Source: an uncultured Ruminococcus sp. | Lineage (GTDB): Bacteria > Bacillota > Clostridia > Oscillospirales > Acutalibacteraceae | Assembly (NCBI GenBank): GCA_902772755.1 | Contig: CACYCD010000156.1 | Span: forward strand, 1 to 5,742 | Reading direction: 5' to 3' | DNA: 5,742 nt | Shown: piece by piece, positions 1-5,742 of the stretch | Layout: the number at the start of each line of letters is the position of its first letter | Position numbering within the stretch: the first letter of the stretch is position 1 | Program-made: the position numbers and the translations under genes | The notes under the pieces: generated by a model | The model's input: only the letters and a program-made list of their open reading frames with translations | Told to the model about the DNA's origin: nothing | Database searches by the model: none

Positions 1-576
1 GGTTTTCCTGCAAGTGCGTGTGTTTCAGTTAATAACGTGGTTATCCATGGCATACCCGGTAAAAAACAGATCCTCAGAGAGGGCGACATCGTAAGTGTAG
101 ATGTGGGTGCCTTCTTGGAGGGATTTCACGGAGATAATGCCTATACCTTCAAATGCGGCAAGGTAAGTCCCGAGGCGGAAGCCCTGCTGGAGGCAACACA
201 GAACAGCCTGTTTGAGGGCATCAAGGCAGCTAAGGCAGGCAACAGAGTCGGTGATATCGGCTCGGCTGTCCAGAGGTATGTCGAAGCTCGCGGCTACTCG
301 GTGGTACGAGATTTTGTCGGCCACGGCGTAGGTGCGAAACTGCACGAAGACCCAAGTGTACCTAACTATGGAACACCGGGCAGGGGTGTCCGGCTGATTC
401 CCGGTATGACCATTGCGATCGAGCCTATGGTAAATGCCGGAGGTTATGAGGTAAGAGTACTCCCCGACAAGTGGACTACCGTCACTGCTGACGGAAGTCT
501 TGCGGCTCATTTTGAGCATACAATAGCCATTACGGCAGACGGTCCCAAAATTCTTACCGTCCCCGATATAGATTGA
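1..576 (+). CDS. map: Methionine aminopeptidase, type I (5' end cut by window)
   Basis: This cytoplasmic metalloenzyme removes the initiator methionine from nascent proteins. The gene enters from the left edge: the frame is open from base 1 and reads GFPASACVSVNN before the HGIPG motif, which is the conserved family core. The GTG at 37 is therefore an internal valine, not the start. About 191 residues are visible; the family is usually around 250, so roughly 60 N-terminal residues lie outside. All five metal ligands are seen, in visible-residue numbering: D34 (SVDVG), D45 (GDNAYTF), H107 (VGHGVG), E140 (AIEPM) and E171 (HFEHT). The substrate-site histidine of HGIPG is at residue 16. The stop lies 10 bases before the KOW gene. 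In Firmicutes, map commonly sits between adk and infA in this operon, which fits. Nothing in the visible part suggests damage. Confidence 0.96.
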   Translation, partial: GFPASACVSVNNVVIHGIPGKKQILREGDIVSVDVGAFLEGFHGDNAYTFKCGKVSPEAEALLEATQNSLFEGIKAAKAGNRVGDIGSAVQRYVEARGYSVVRDFVGHGVGAKLHEDPSVPNYGTPGRGVRLIPGMTIAIEPMVNAGGYEVRVLPDKWTTVTADGSLAAHFEHTIAITADGPKILTVPDID

Positions 577-586
577 CGGGGGCTGT

Positions 587-826
587 ATGATAAAACAGGG
601 CAGTATTGTAAAAGCCAAGGCAGGGCGTGACAAGGATATGTTCTTTGTGGTGCTGGGGCTTGATAAAGATTACGCATATATAGCAGACGGCAAACGCCGA
701 CGGGTGGAAAAGCCAAAGAAAAAGAAGCTTATCCACCTTCAGGCTACAAACAGCCTTGCCGAGTGCTATGAAACAAACCGTCAGATCAGAAGTGTAGTAA
801 ATCAGTTCGGAGGATATAATGTCTAA
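587..826 (+). CDS. KOW-domain RNA-binding protein (L14e-like, YbzG-type)
   Basis: This is a 79-residue basic protein. Its N-terminal half (about residues 4-35: [14 protein letters not shown], then FFVVLGLD and YAYIADGK) has the KOW/SH3-like strand pattern seen in ribosomal L14e-type and other RNA-binding proteins. A lysine/arginine-rich stretch (residues 36-48, with [11 protein letters not shown]) follows. Many Firmicutes carry such a gene between map and infA; B. subtilis ybzG is the likely counterpart by position. The ATG at 587 follows the map stop by 10 bases and is preceded by a G-rich run (578-582) that can act as a weak ribosome binding site. Its last 8 bases overlap the infA start, suggesting translational coupling. 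A role in translation or ribosome assembly is inferred from context and domain; the exact function of the family is not settled. Confidence 0.88.
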   Translation: MIKQGSIVKAKAGRDKDMFFVVLGLDKDYAYIADGKRRRVEKPKKKKLIHLQATNSLAECYETNRQIRSVVNQFGGYNV

Positions 827-1037
827 GCAAGATGTTATCGAAGTAGAAGGTACAGTAACCGAAGCTTTGCCCAACACCCAGTTCAAGGTAAAGCTTGCAA
901 ACGACCATGAGATCCTTGCAGTCATCTCGGGCAAGCTGAGGATGAACTACATCCGCATACTGCCCGGCGACAAGGTAAAGATCGAAATGAGTCCATACGA
1001 CCTCACAAAGGGTCGCATTACATGGAGAACCAAGTAA
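819..1037 (+). CDS. infA: Translation initiation factor IF-1
   Basis: IF-1 binds the A site of the 30S subunit during initiation and helps IF-2 and IF-3 select the start codon. The 72-residue product is the exact family length. It is a single S1-like OB-fold domain throughout, with the hallmark stretches [34 protein letters not shown] and [13 protein letters not shown]. The ATG is preceded by GGAGG at 809-813 with a 5-base spacer. This start lies inside the end of the upstream KOW gene (8-base overlap, different frame), so the two are probably translationally coupled. It is followed after 42 bases by rpmJ, as usual in Firmicutes. Confidence 0.98.
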   Translation: MSKQDVIEVEGTVTEALPNTQFKVKLANDHEILAVISGKLRMNYIRILPGDKVKIEMSPYDLTKGRITWRTK

Positions 1038-1079
1038 GCTAATATATAAAAGCGTGTTTTTTGGAAAGGAATGATATTG

Positions 1080-1193
1080 ATGAAAGTCAGACCTTCAGTA
1101 AAGAAAATCTGTGAGAAGTGCAAGATTATCAAGAGAAAAGGCAAGGTTATGGTAATCTGCGAGAACCCCAAGCACAAGCAGCGTCAGGGTTAA
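1080..1193 (+). CDS. rpmJ: 50S ribosomal protein L36 (bL36), zinc-binding form
   Basis: This 37-residue protein is a small zinc-ribbon component of the large subunit. The translation begins [15 protein letters not shown] and ends NPKHKQRQG. The zinc ligands of the C+ form are all there: C11, C14, C27 and H32. An in-frame ATG at 1071 would add three residues (MIL), but it directly abuts the AAGGA at 1066-1070. The ATG at 1080 has a 9-base spacer and gives the family-standard N terminus MKVRPSV, so it is chosen. It lies between infA and rpsM, its usual place. It was found by direct reading because of its short length. Confidence 0.97.
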   Translation: MKVRPSVKKICEKCKIIKRKGKVMVICENPKHKQRQG

Positions 1194-1226
1194 TGAAAAA
1201 CTATTTAATTTTTTTGGAGGTGCACA

Positions 1227-1595
1227 ATGGCTCGTATAGCAGGTGTTGACTTACCCAGAGATAAAAGAGTTGAGATCGGCTTGACCTATATCTATGGAAT
1301 CGGAAGAAAAACTGCTACAGACATTATAGCAGCAACAGGTGTAAACCCTGATACCAGAGTTAGAGATCTTACAGAGGAAGATGTTTCCAAGTTAAGAGAT
1401 TATATAGACAAGAACTGCGTGGTTGAAGGTGACCTTCGCAGAGACATTGCTTTTGATATCAAAAGACTTATTGAGATCGGTTGTTACCGTGGTGTACGTC
1501 ACAGAAAGGGTCTGCCCGTAAGAGGTCAGCGTTCCAAGACAAATGCCAGAACCCGTAAGGGTCCCCGCAAGACCATGGCTAACAAGAAGAAGTAA
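1227..1595 (+). CDS. rpsM: 30S ribosomal protein S13 (uS13)
   Basis: S13 sits in the head of the small subunit and contacts the P-site tRNA and the intersubunit bridge to L5. The 122 residues match family length. Visible family features are the start [26 protein letters not shown] (residues 1-26) with the helix-hairpin-helix region GIGRKTA, the central [16 protein letters not shown] segment (about residues 89-103), and the basic C-terminal tail RTRKGPRK...NKKK that reaches the decoding centre. The ribosome binding site GGAGG (1216-1220) is 6 bases from the ATG. The stop codon overlaps the ribosome binding site of rpsK, so the two are tightly linked. Confidence 0.98.
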   Translation: MARIAGVDLPRDKRVEIGLTYIYGIGRKTATDIIAATGVNPDTRVRDLTEEDVSKLRDYIDKNCVVEGDLRRDIAFDIKRLIEIGCYRGVRHRKGLPVRGQRSKTNARTRKGPRKTMANKKK

Positions 1596-1610
1596 GGAGG
1601 ACATAAAGCA

Positions 1611-2003
1611 ATGGCAGCAAACAAAAAGATCGTGCGTCGCCGCAAGGACAGAAAGAACATTGAAAAAGGTGCCGCACACATTCAGTCCACTTTTAACAAC
1701 ACTATTGTTACGATTTCCGATACACACGGCAACGCTGTGTCTTGGGCAAGTGCAGGTGAATTAGGCTTCAGAGGCTCCAGAAAGTCCACACCCTTTGCCG
1801 CTCAGTCAGCAGCAGAAACAGCTGCAAGGGCTGCTATGGAACATGGTATGAAGTCCGTTGAGGTCTATGTCAAGGGACCCGGTCAGGGACGTGAGGCAGC
1901 TATCCGTGCTCTTCAGTCAGCAGGCCTTGAGGTCACAATGATCAAGGACGTTACACCCATTCCGCACAACGGATGCCGTCCTCCCAAGAGAAGACGTGTG
2001 TAG
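1611..2003 (+). CDS. rpsK: 30S ribosomal protein S11 (uS11)
   Basis: S11 lies on the platform of the small subunit near the mRNA exit side and the 3' end of 16S rRNA. The product has 130 residues, the normal length. It carries a basic N terminus ([12 protein letters not shown]) and the conserved stretches [42 protein letters not shown] and the C-terminal [16 protein letters not shown] signature, including the Asn-Gly pair. AAGGAGG at 1594-1600, overlapping the rpsM stop, is the ribosome binding site, 10 bases from the ATG. The gene continues into rpsD after 24 bases. Confidence 0.98.
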   Translation: MAANKKIVRRRKDRKNIEKGAAHIQSTFNNTIVTISDTHGNAVSWASAGELGFRGSRKSTPFAAQSAAETAARAAMEHGMKSVEVYVKGPGQGREAAIRALQSAGLEVTMIKDVTPIPHNGCRPPKRRRV

Positions 2004-2027
2004 TATTTATTAAGGAGGAAATTATCT

Positions 2028-2630
2028 ATGGCAAAGAATATGCAGCCAATTGCAAAGCGTTGCAGGGCACTCGGCATTTCACCCGCCGTTATGGGTTACT
2101 CCAAAAAGACTTCCAACAGAAACCCCGGCGGTAATACAAGAAGAAAGAAGAGCGAATACAGCCTCCAGCTCAATGAAAAGCAGAAGGTAAAGTTCGTTTA
2201 CGGCATTATGGAAAAGCAGTTCAGAGCCTACTATGAAAAGGCTGAAAAAGCTGAGGGCAAAACAGGTTCTGTGCTTCTCTCCCTTATCGAAAGACGACTG
2301 GACAACGTTGTTTACAGACTCGGTCTTGCAGCTACTCGCCGTGAGGCTCGCCAGCTCGTAAACCACAGCCACTTTACGGTAAACGGCAAGAAGGTAAACA
2401 TTCCCTCTTACCTCGTTAAGGTTGGCGACGTTATCGCAGTAAAGGAAGCAAGCCGTTCAACAAACCGCTTTAAGGCTATTGCAGACGGCGAGAACGCTTC
2501 CGTTGTTGCTCCCAAGTGGCTTGAAAAATCAAGCGACCTTTTGGGCGGTAAAGTAATTGCAAATCCTGAGAGAGAGGATATCGACTTCCCCATCGAGGAA
2601 CACCTTATCGTCGAGCTTTACTCCAAGTAA
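2028..2630 (+). CDS. rpsD: 30S ribosomal protein S4 (uS4), zinc-free form
   Basis: S4 is a primary 16S rRNA binder that nucleates small-subunit assembly and helps decoding fidelity. The 200-residue product matches the family. The N-terminal S4 domain runs to about residue 95, followed by the S4 RNA-binding (alpha-L) domain with [25 protein letters not shown] and the [20 protein letters not shown] stretch. Only one cysteine (C12) is seen near the N terminus, so the four-cysteine zinc site of C+ forms is absent. AAGGAGG at 2012-2018 precedes the ATG by 9 bases. The position between rpsK and rpoA is that of clostridia and E. coli; in B. subtilis rpsD is elsewhere. In several bacteria S4 represses its own operon; no such leader could be recognised here. 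Confidence 0.98.
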   Translation: MAKNMQPIAKRCRALGISPAVMGYSKKTSNRNPGGNTRRKKSEYSLQLNEKQKVKFVYGIMEKQFRAYYEKAEKAEGKTGSVLLSLIERRLDNVVYRLGLAATRREARQLVNHSHFTVNGKKVNIPSYLVKVGDVIAVKEASRSTNRFKAIADGENASVVAPKWLEKSSDLLGGKVIANPEREDIDFPIEEHLIVELYSK

Positions 2631-2686
2631 TCCACTACACTGTAGATTATTATAAACAACCACAATTGTTTTAGGAGGTATTTTGC

Positions 2687-3640
2687 ATGATCGAAATCGA
2701 AAAGCCCACCATCGAAACAGAGGAATTATCCTCAGACGGAAAGTACGGCAAATTTATTGTCAAGCCTCTTGAAAGAGGCTTCGGCAACACCTTGGGAAAC
2801 AGCTTGAGAAGAGTACTCCTCTCCTCATTGGAGGGTGTTGCTGTTACCTCCATCAAAATTGACGGCGTTCTTCATGAATTTTCAACTATTCCGGGCGTAA
2901 AAGAGGATGTCACAGAGATCGTTCTTAATATGAAGAGCCTCGTGTGCAAGCTCTATGATAACGGCCCTAAAACATTGGAAATAAATGCAGTTGGTCCCAA
3001 AGAGGTCAAGGCAGATGCGATCAAGGTCGATGCAGATGTCGAGATCCTTACTCCGGACCTCCATATTGCTACTCTCGGTGAAGGTGCAATACTTAATATG
3101 GAGATCACCCTTGACAAGGGCAGAGGCTATGTTCCCGGGTCAAAGAACAAGCAGCTCTCAGGCAACAATGTCATTGGTGTGCTTCCGATAGATTCAATAT
3201 ATACACCGGTACTCAAGGTTAATTACTCCGTTGACAACACCCGTGTGGGTCAGGTCACAGACTATGAGAAGCTCACGCTGGACGTGTGGACAAACGGCGT
3301 AATAAATGCACAGGAGGCGGTTTCTCTTGCCGCAAAGGTTCTCACCGAACACCTCAACCTCTTTGTTGACCTCTCTGATACAGGCTCAACTACCGAGGTT
3401 ATGGTTGAAAAGGATGACCAGGGCAAGGAGAAGGTTCTTGAAATGACCATCGAAGAGCTTGACCTCTCAGTGCGTTCCTTCAACTGCTTAAAGCGTGCAG
3501 GCATCAATACCGTTGAGGACCTTATCCTCAGAAGTGAAGAGGATATGATGAAGGTTCGTAACCTCGGACGCAAATCTCTTGAAGAGGTCGTTCAAAAGCT
3601 CAATAGTCTGGGCTTTACGCTTCGCAGTGAAGATGAATAA
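2687..3640 (+). CDS. rpoA: DNA-directed RNA polymerase alpha subunit
   Basis: The alpha dimer nucleates RNA polymerase assembly, and its C-terminal domain binds UP elements and activators. The product has 317 residues, normal for Firmicutes. The N-terminal domain (about 1-230) includes the dimerisation and assembly signature [20 protein letters not shown] (residues 28-47). A short acidic linker (near 240-250) leads to the C-terminal helix-hairpin-helix domain. There the DNA-contact residues known from E. coli are all kept: R263, N266, C267 and L268 in VRSFNCL, and G294, K296 and S297 in NLGRKS. AGGAGG at 2673-2678 lies 8 bases before the ATG. The 56-base gap after rpsD is the largest gap between genes in the operon, but no good promoter is seen in it. 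Confidence 0.99.
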   Translation: MIEIEKPTIETEELSSDGKYGKFIVKPLERGFGNTLGNSLRRVLLSSLEGVAVTSIKIDGVLHEFSTIPGVKEDVTEIVLNMKSLVCKLYDNGPKTLEINAVGPKEVKADAIKVDADVEILTPDLHIATLGEGAILNMEITLDKGRGYVPGSKNKQLSGNNVIGVLPIDSIYTPVLKVNYSVDNTRVGQVTDYEKLTLDVWTNGVINAQEAVSLAAKVLTEHLNLFVDLSDTGSTTEVMVEKDDQGKEKVLEMTIEELDLSVRSFNCLKRAGINTVEDLILRSEEDMMKVRNLGRKSLEEVVQKLNSLGFTLRSEDE

Positions 3641-3687
3641 ATTTAATCCACTTACAATTCCAACAATAGGGTAAAGGAGTGACATAA

Positions 3688-4029
3688 ATGTCCGGTAAAA
3701 GAAAACTGGGAAGAGCAACCGACAGCAGAATGGCTATGCTCAGAGCTATGGTTACCTTCCTTCTTGAAAACGGCAAAATCGAAACTACTCTTGCTCGTGC
3801 CAAGGACGTTTCCGCTATGGCTGAGAAGATGATCACAATCGCTAAGGACGACAGTCTCCACCACAAAAGACTTGTTATGGGCTTTGTAACTAAAGAGTCC
3901 GTATCTCACAAGCTCTTCTCCGAGATTGCTCCCAAGTATGCCGACAGAAAAGGTGGCTACACAAGGATCACAAAAATCGGTCCCCGTCGTGGCGACGCAG
4001 CCGAAATGGCTATAATTGAGCTTCTGTAA
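3688..4029 (+). CDS. rplQ: 50S ribosomal protein L17 (bL17)
   Basis: L17 is a large-subunit protein near the tunnel exit region. The 113 residues fit the short form common in Firmicutes. The N-terminal signature is clear ([20 protein letters not shown], about residues 4-23), followed by the conserved [20 protein letters not shown] segment and the C-terminal [24 protein letters not shown]. The ribosome binding site AAAGGAG (3673-3679) is 8 bases from the ATG. It is the last gene of the operon; a strong terminator starts 16 bases after its stop. Confidence 0.98.
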   Translation: MSGKRKLGRATDSRMAMLRAMVTFLLENGKIETTLARAKDVSAMAEKMITIAKDDSLHHKRLVMGFVTKESVSHKLFSEIAPKYADRKGGYTRITKIGPRRGDAAEMAIIELL

Positions 4030-4044
4030 GCAATAAATAAACCG

Positions 4045-4100
4045 AGGGGCTGTGAAGAAACAGATTTCAAAGTCTTGTTTCTTCACAACCCCTAGTTTTT
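4045..4100 (+). terminator. Strong Rho-independent terminator ending the ribosomal operon
   Basis: The left arm is AGGGG then TGTGAAGAAACA (4045-4062) and the right arm is TGTTTCTTCACA then CCCCT (4076-4093). This gives 17 Watson-Crick pairs with a single C-A mismatch at 4050/4088 and a loop of about 13 bases. A TTTTT tract at 4096-4100 follows. On the minus strand the hairpin is followed by a weaker T-rich stretch (complement of 4032-4042), so it may work in both directions. It lies just after rplQ and insulates the operon from the insertion-sequence remnants behind it. Confidence 0.93.
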
Positions 4101-4139
4101 ATGTTGAAAAGTCAATATATTGTTGAAAGAATAGTATAG

Positions 4140-4166
4140 GCACATTGTAAAATGAAGTTGAAATAA
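4140..4166 (+). repeat. Left terminal inverted repeat (IRL) of the IS30-like element
   Basis: The sequence begins GCACATTGTAAAATGAAGTT and pairs with the reverse complement of 5331-5357, which begins GCAAATTGCAATAGCAAGTT. Twenty of 27 positions agree, including the cores ATTG and AAGTTG. It lies 73 bases upstream of the transposase start, a usual distance for IS30 members. The degeneracy fits an old, inactive copy. Confidence 0.62.
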
Positions 4167-4238
4167 TAAAAAAGTATCCACAGCGATGATTTTGTAGTAG
4201 AATTGAGTTAGCAGCACCAATTCGAAAGGATAATCACT

Positions 4239-5248
4239 ATGGACAATTCAAATTGTAACACAGAACACAAGAAATATCAACACATCACATCAGAAGAACG
4301 TCATGATATTGAGGTTCGTCTGAAAGATAATTGGACAAAATATGCAATTGCCAAGCATCTCGGCAGACCATATAACACCATCAAGAACGAAATCGATGGT
4401 GGCATGGTATGGCTATACAACGGAACAGTACCCAGATATAAGGCTGACGTCGCAGAGAAAGTGTATCTGGAACACCGTAAGAATAGCCGTCGGAATTACC
4501 GTGCCTTGGAAACGGTAGCCTTTCTGAAATATGTTGAGAAGCATTTTTATGAGGAGGATTGGTCACCGGATGCTTATGTGGGATACGCTAAAGCGAATCA
4601 TCTGTATACAGATAAAGAAATGGTATGCACAAAAACGCTGTACAACTATATAGACTTACCAGATAATCTGTCCAGAAAAACTAAAACAAGAAAACACGAG
4701 AAAACAAGCGAAAACTCGGTAACAGTATTGAGCAGCGTCCTGATTCTGTAGATACCAGAGAAGAATTTGGTCACTGGGAGATTGACAGCGTGATCGGCAG
4801 AAATGCAGAGGGTGAATCTCAAGTAATGACTATCGTAGAAATAGAGCTGAGAAAGTCCATCTGGATCAAGGTACGAGATTATTCAGCCGATGCAATCGAT
4901 GAACCCTTAGCCGGTCTCATATAACAGTTCGGAGATAAATACAAAGAAGTGTTCAAGAGCATAACCGGCGATAACGGATCTGAATTTGCCAATCTCGCTA
5001 AAGTTGAATCCAAAGGCTAGCCATATATTTCCCATCAATATTCTTCTTATTAGAAAGGCACAAATGAATGCCACAACAAAATGCTACGTCGGTTTATCCT
5101 AAAATGGAAAGGTATAGACGACTACAGTGCCGATGGCATCCTATTCTTTGCCGATAAGATCAACAACCTTCCCAGGAGGATTCTGGGCTACCGTACACCG
5201 GAGGAGCTGTTTGAGCAAGAACTCAATCGCATATACGCTGTTGGGTGA
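4239..5248 (+). pseudogene. IS30-family transposase, broken by frameshift and stops
   Basis: IS30 transposases cut and join the element ends through a DDE domain. The ATG at 4239 follows GAAAGGA (4224-4230) by 8 bases. Residues about 13-52 form the N-terminal helix-turn-helix (YQHITSEERHDIEVRLKDNW...AIAKHLGRPYNTIKNEI). The first frame ends at 4751. The family sequence continues one frame over, from about 4697 (ENKRKLGNSIEQRPD, then TREEFGHWEIDSVIG), so one base was lost near 4694-4697. The second frame has TAA at 4922-4924, TAG at 5018-5020 and TAG at 5051-5053 before the natural-looking end ILGYRTPEELFEQELNRIYAVG and TGA at 5246-5248. The catalytic residues are still readable: D at 4784-4786 (HWEIDS), D at 4970-4972 (TGDNGSEF) and E at 5066-5068 (GTNE). 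About nine residues also appear missing after KTLYNYIDL. The gene cannot make an active protein. Confidence 0.93.
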
Positions 5249-5253
5249 ACTGC

Positions 5254-5312
5254 GATGCTGCGAGTTTTCCTCGCTCGTCGCTACGCTCCTCCCTCGAAAA
5301 ACTCGCGGCGTT
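5254..5312. repeat. G+C-rich hairpin near the right end of the IS30-like element
   Basis: The arms GCGAGTTTT (5260-5268) and AAAACTCGC (5298-5306) pair perfectly over 9 bp. Outward pairing of 5254-5259 with 5307-5312 extends the stem to about 15 bp with four G-T pairs. The loop of 29 bases is rich in CTCG/CGCT words. It starts 5 bases after the transposase stop and ends 18 bases before the right inverted repeat. It lacks a T-tract directly behind it, so it is not a classic terminator. It may limit transcription across the element end or be an unrelated small repeat; its role is unknown. Confidence 0.6.
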
Positions 5313-5330
5313 CTACTACAGACATAAATT

Positions 5331-5357
5331 TTGTTGCAACTTGCTATTGCAATTTGC
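5331..5357 (-). repeat. Right terminal inverted repeat (IRR) of the IS30-like element
   Basis: The plus-strand sequence is TTGTTGCAACTTGCTATTGC followed by AATTTGC. Its reverse complement matches the left repeat at 20 of 27 positions. The repeat lies 83 bases after the transposase stop. The base after it (5358) is where likeness to the second, minus-strand transposase begins, so this is a good candidate for the true outer end. Confidence 0.62.
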
Positions 5358-5741
5358 ATCAAATTTAGATTTTATGCAGGCAGCGGTGTGATAATCACAA
5401 AGAAAAGCGAGCATTAATCCGGGCTTCGGGAAAATCATCGTAATAAGACACTTACCGCCTATTTGACTGATAACGGTATCACTCTGGACGGTTGAGGCAT
5501 CCGGATGTTATTTCATATATGAGTGATAATCCTCTATCGTTCTTCCTATGCGGCATTTAGGTTCAACTTTCTTTTCCTCCTTCTTACCTTTGCGAGGTTT
5601 CAGCTTTACAACACGCTGCTGATCAAGAATCGTAGCTGTTAACTGGTGATACTTGATAAGTCGTGAGATTGTACTTGCTGAAACTGTTAGTGTTTCCGAG
5701 TCGGTAACGTAGATGTGATAAATTGATAGTCCTTGCTTAAG
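5358..5741 (-). pseudogene. Second IS30-family transposase fragment (minus strand, truncated, internal stop)
   Basis: Reading the minus strand from the window edge gives 128 in-frame codons. They begin LKQGLSIYHIYVTDSETLTV, then SASTISRLIKYHQL (end of the DNA-binding part), a basic segment KLKPRKGKKEEKKVEPKCRI, then GRTIEDYHSYMK, an in-frame TAA (5508-5510), and HPDASTVQSDTVISQIGGKC followed by ITMIFPKPGLMLAFL. The pattern CRIGRTxxD...HPD...DTVIGxxGGKxLLT is familiar from one branch of IS30 transposases, and D88 (5478-5480) would be the first catalytic Asp. The second Asp and the Glu are missing: the family likeness stops near KFD at 5358, at the right repeat of the neighbouring element. The frame stays open to 5316, but that part is not transposase-like. 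The gene's 5' part lies outside the window. It differs clearly from the plus-strand transposase, so it is not a copy of it. Confidence 0.82.
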
Positions 5742-5742
5742 A

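Larger units (their letters stand above)
4140..5357 (+). mobile_element. Decayed IS30-family insertion sequence, about 1.2 kb
   Basis: The element is defined by an IS30-type transposase pseudogene (4239-5248) flanked by imperfect inverted repeats at 4140-4166 and 5331-5357 (20 of 27 positions match when one is reverse-complemented). The resulting length of 1218 bp fits the IS30 family. A G+C-rich hairpin (5254-5312) lies between transposase end and right repeat. No clear target-site duplication is seen: the bases next to the two ends (TAG at left, ATC at right) differ. The exact outer boundaries may be off by a few bases because the repeats are degenerate. Confidence 0.7.

Noticed and set aside
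37..39. GTG as the start of the methionine aminopeptidase
   Set aside because: The frame is open to base 1 and the upstream codons encode the conserved GFPASACVSVN core, so the gene simply enters from outside the window.
1038..1079. TATATA/TATAAA in the infA-rpmJ gap as an internal promoter
   Set aside because: No acceptable -35 sequence 16-18 bases upstream; the gap is better seen as an ordinary intergenic spacer.
2631..2686. Promoter or operator in the rpsD-rpoA gap, including the palindrome CTACACTGTAG at 2635-2645, a weak stem AAACAA/TTGTTT and a TATAAA at 2651
   Set aside because: No -35-like hexamer stands at proper distance from TATAAA, and the short palindromes are within what chance gives in A+T-rich sequence.
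4102..4128. Direct repeat TGTTGAAA at 4102-4109 and 4121-4128 upstream of the IS end
   Set aside because: Only 8 bases in A+T-rich sequence, not adjoining the IS ends; no clear function or promoter pairing could be supported.
4922..5053. Stop codons in the IS30 transposase as sites of recoding (readthrough, pyrrolysine)
   Set aside because: Both TAA and TAG occur, and there is also a frameshift and other damage at conserved positions, so ordinary decay explains it better. No programmed slippery site is seen at the frameshift.
5127..5362. Short ORFs on both strands at 5127-5327 (+) and 5141-5362 (-)
   Set aside because: They are shadows of the C-terminal part of the transposase pseudogene and the IS end, with no family likeness of their own.

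Overview
This window looks like a piece of a low-to-mid GC Firmicutes chromosome. It is most likely a Clostridia of the Ruminococcus / Oscillospiraceae kind. The reasons are the gene order (map, KOW protein, infA, rpmJ, rpsM, rpsK, rpsD, rpoA, rplQ), strong AGGAGG-type ribosome binding sites before most genes, rpsD lying between rpsK and rpoA (unlike Bacillus subtilis), and clostridial-looking IS30 transposases downstream. The genus is an inference from protein flavour, not proven here.

Region 1 (1-4029) is the distal end of the large ribosomal-protein operon, all on the plus strand. It opens inside the methionine aminopeptidase gene. It continues with a small KOW-domain protein whose end overlaps infA by 8 bases, then rpmJ (too short for simple ORF calling), rpsM, rpsK, rpsD, rpoA and rplQ. 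Gaps are 10 to 56 bases, and no convincing internal promoter was found. The genes supply ribosomal proteins, an initiation factor, the RNA polymerase alpha subunit and the enzyme that trims N-terminal methionine. All core genes look intact with family-typical lengths and key residues.

Region 2 (4045-4100) is a strong intrinsic terminator with a stem of about 18 bp, closing the operon.

Region 3 (4140-5357) is a decayed IS30-family insertion sequence of about 1.2 kb in the plus direction. I could find imperfect 27-base terminal inverted repeats (20 of 27 matching) at its ends. Its transposase is dead: one frameshift, three in-frame stops and probably one small in-frame deletion. A G+C-rich hairpin lies between the transposase end and the right repeat.

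Region 4 (5358-5742) is the minus-strand remnant of a second, clearly different IS30-family transposase. It has one internal stop, is cut by the window edge on one side, and ends where the right inverted repeat of the first element begins. The downstream half is therefore a small graveyard of IS30 elements behind the ribosomal operon terminator. I see no undescribed functional system here; the most interesting points are the adjacent IS remnants and their ends.
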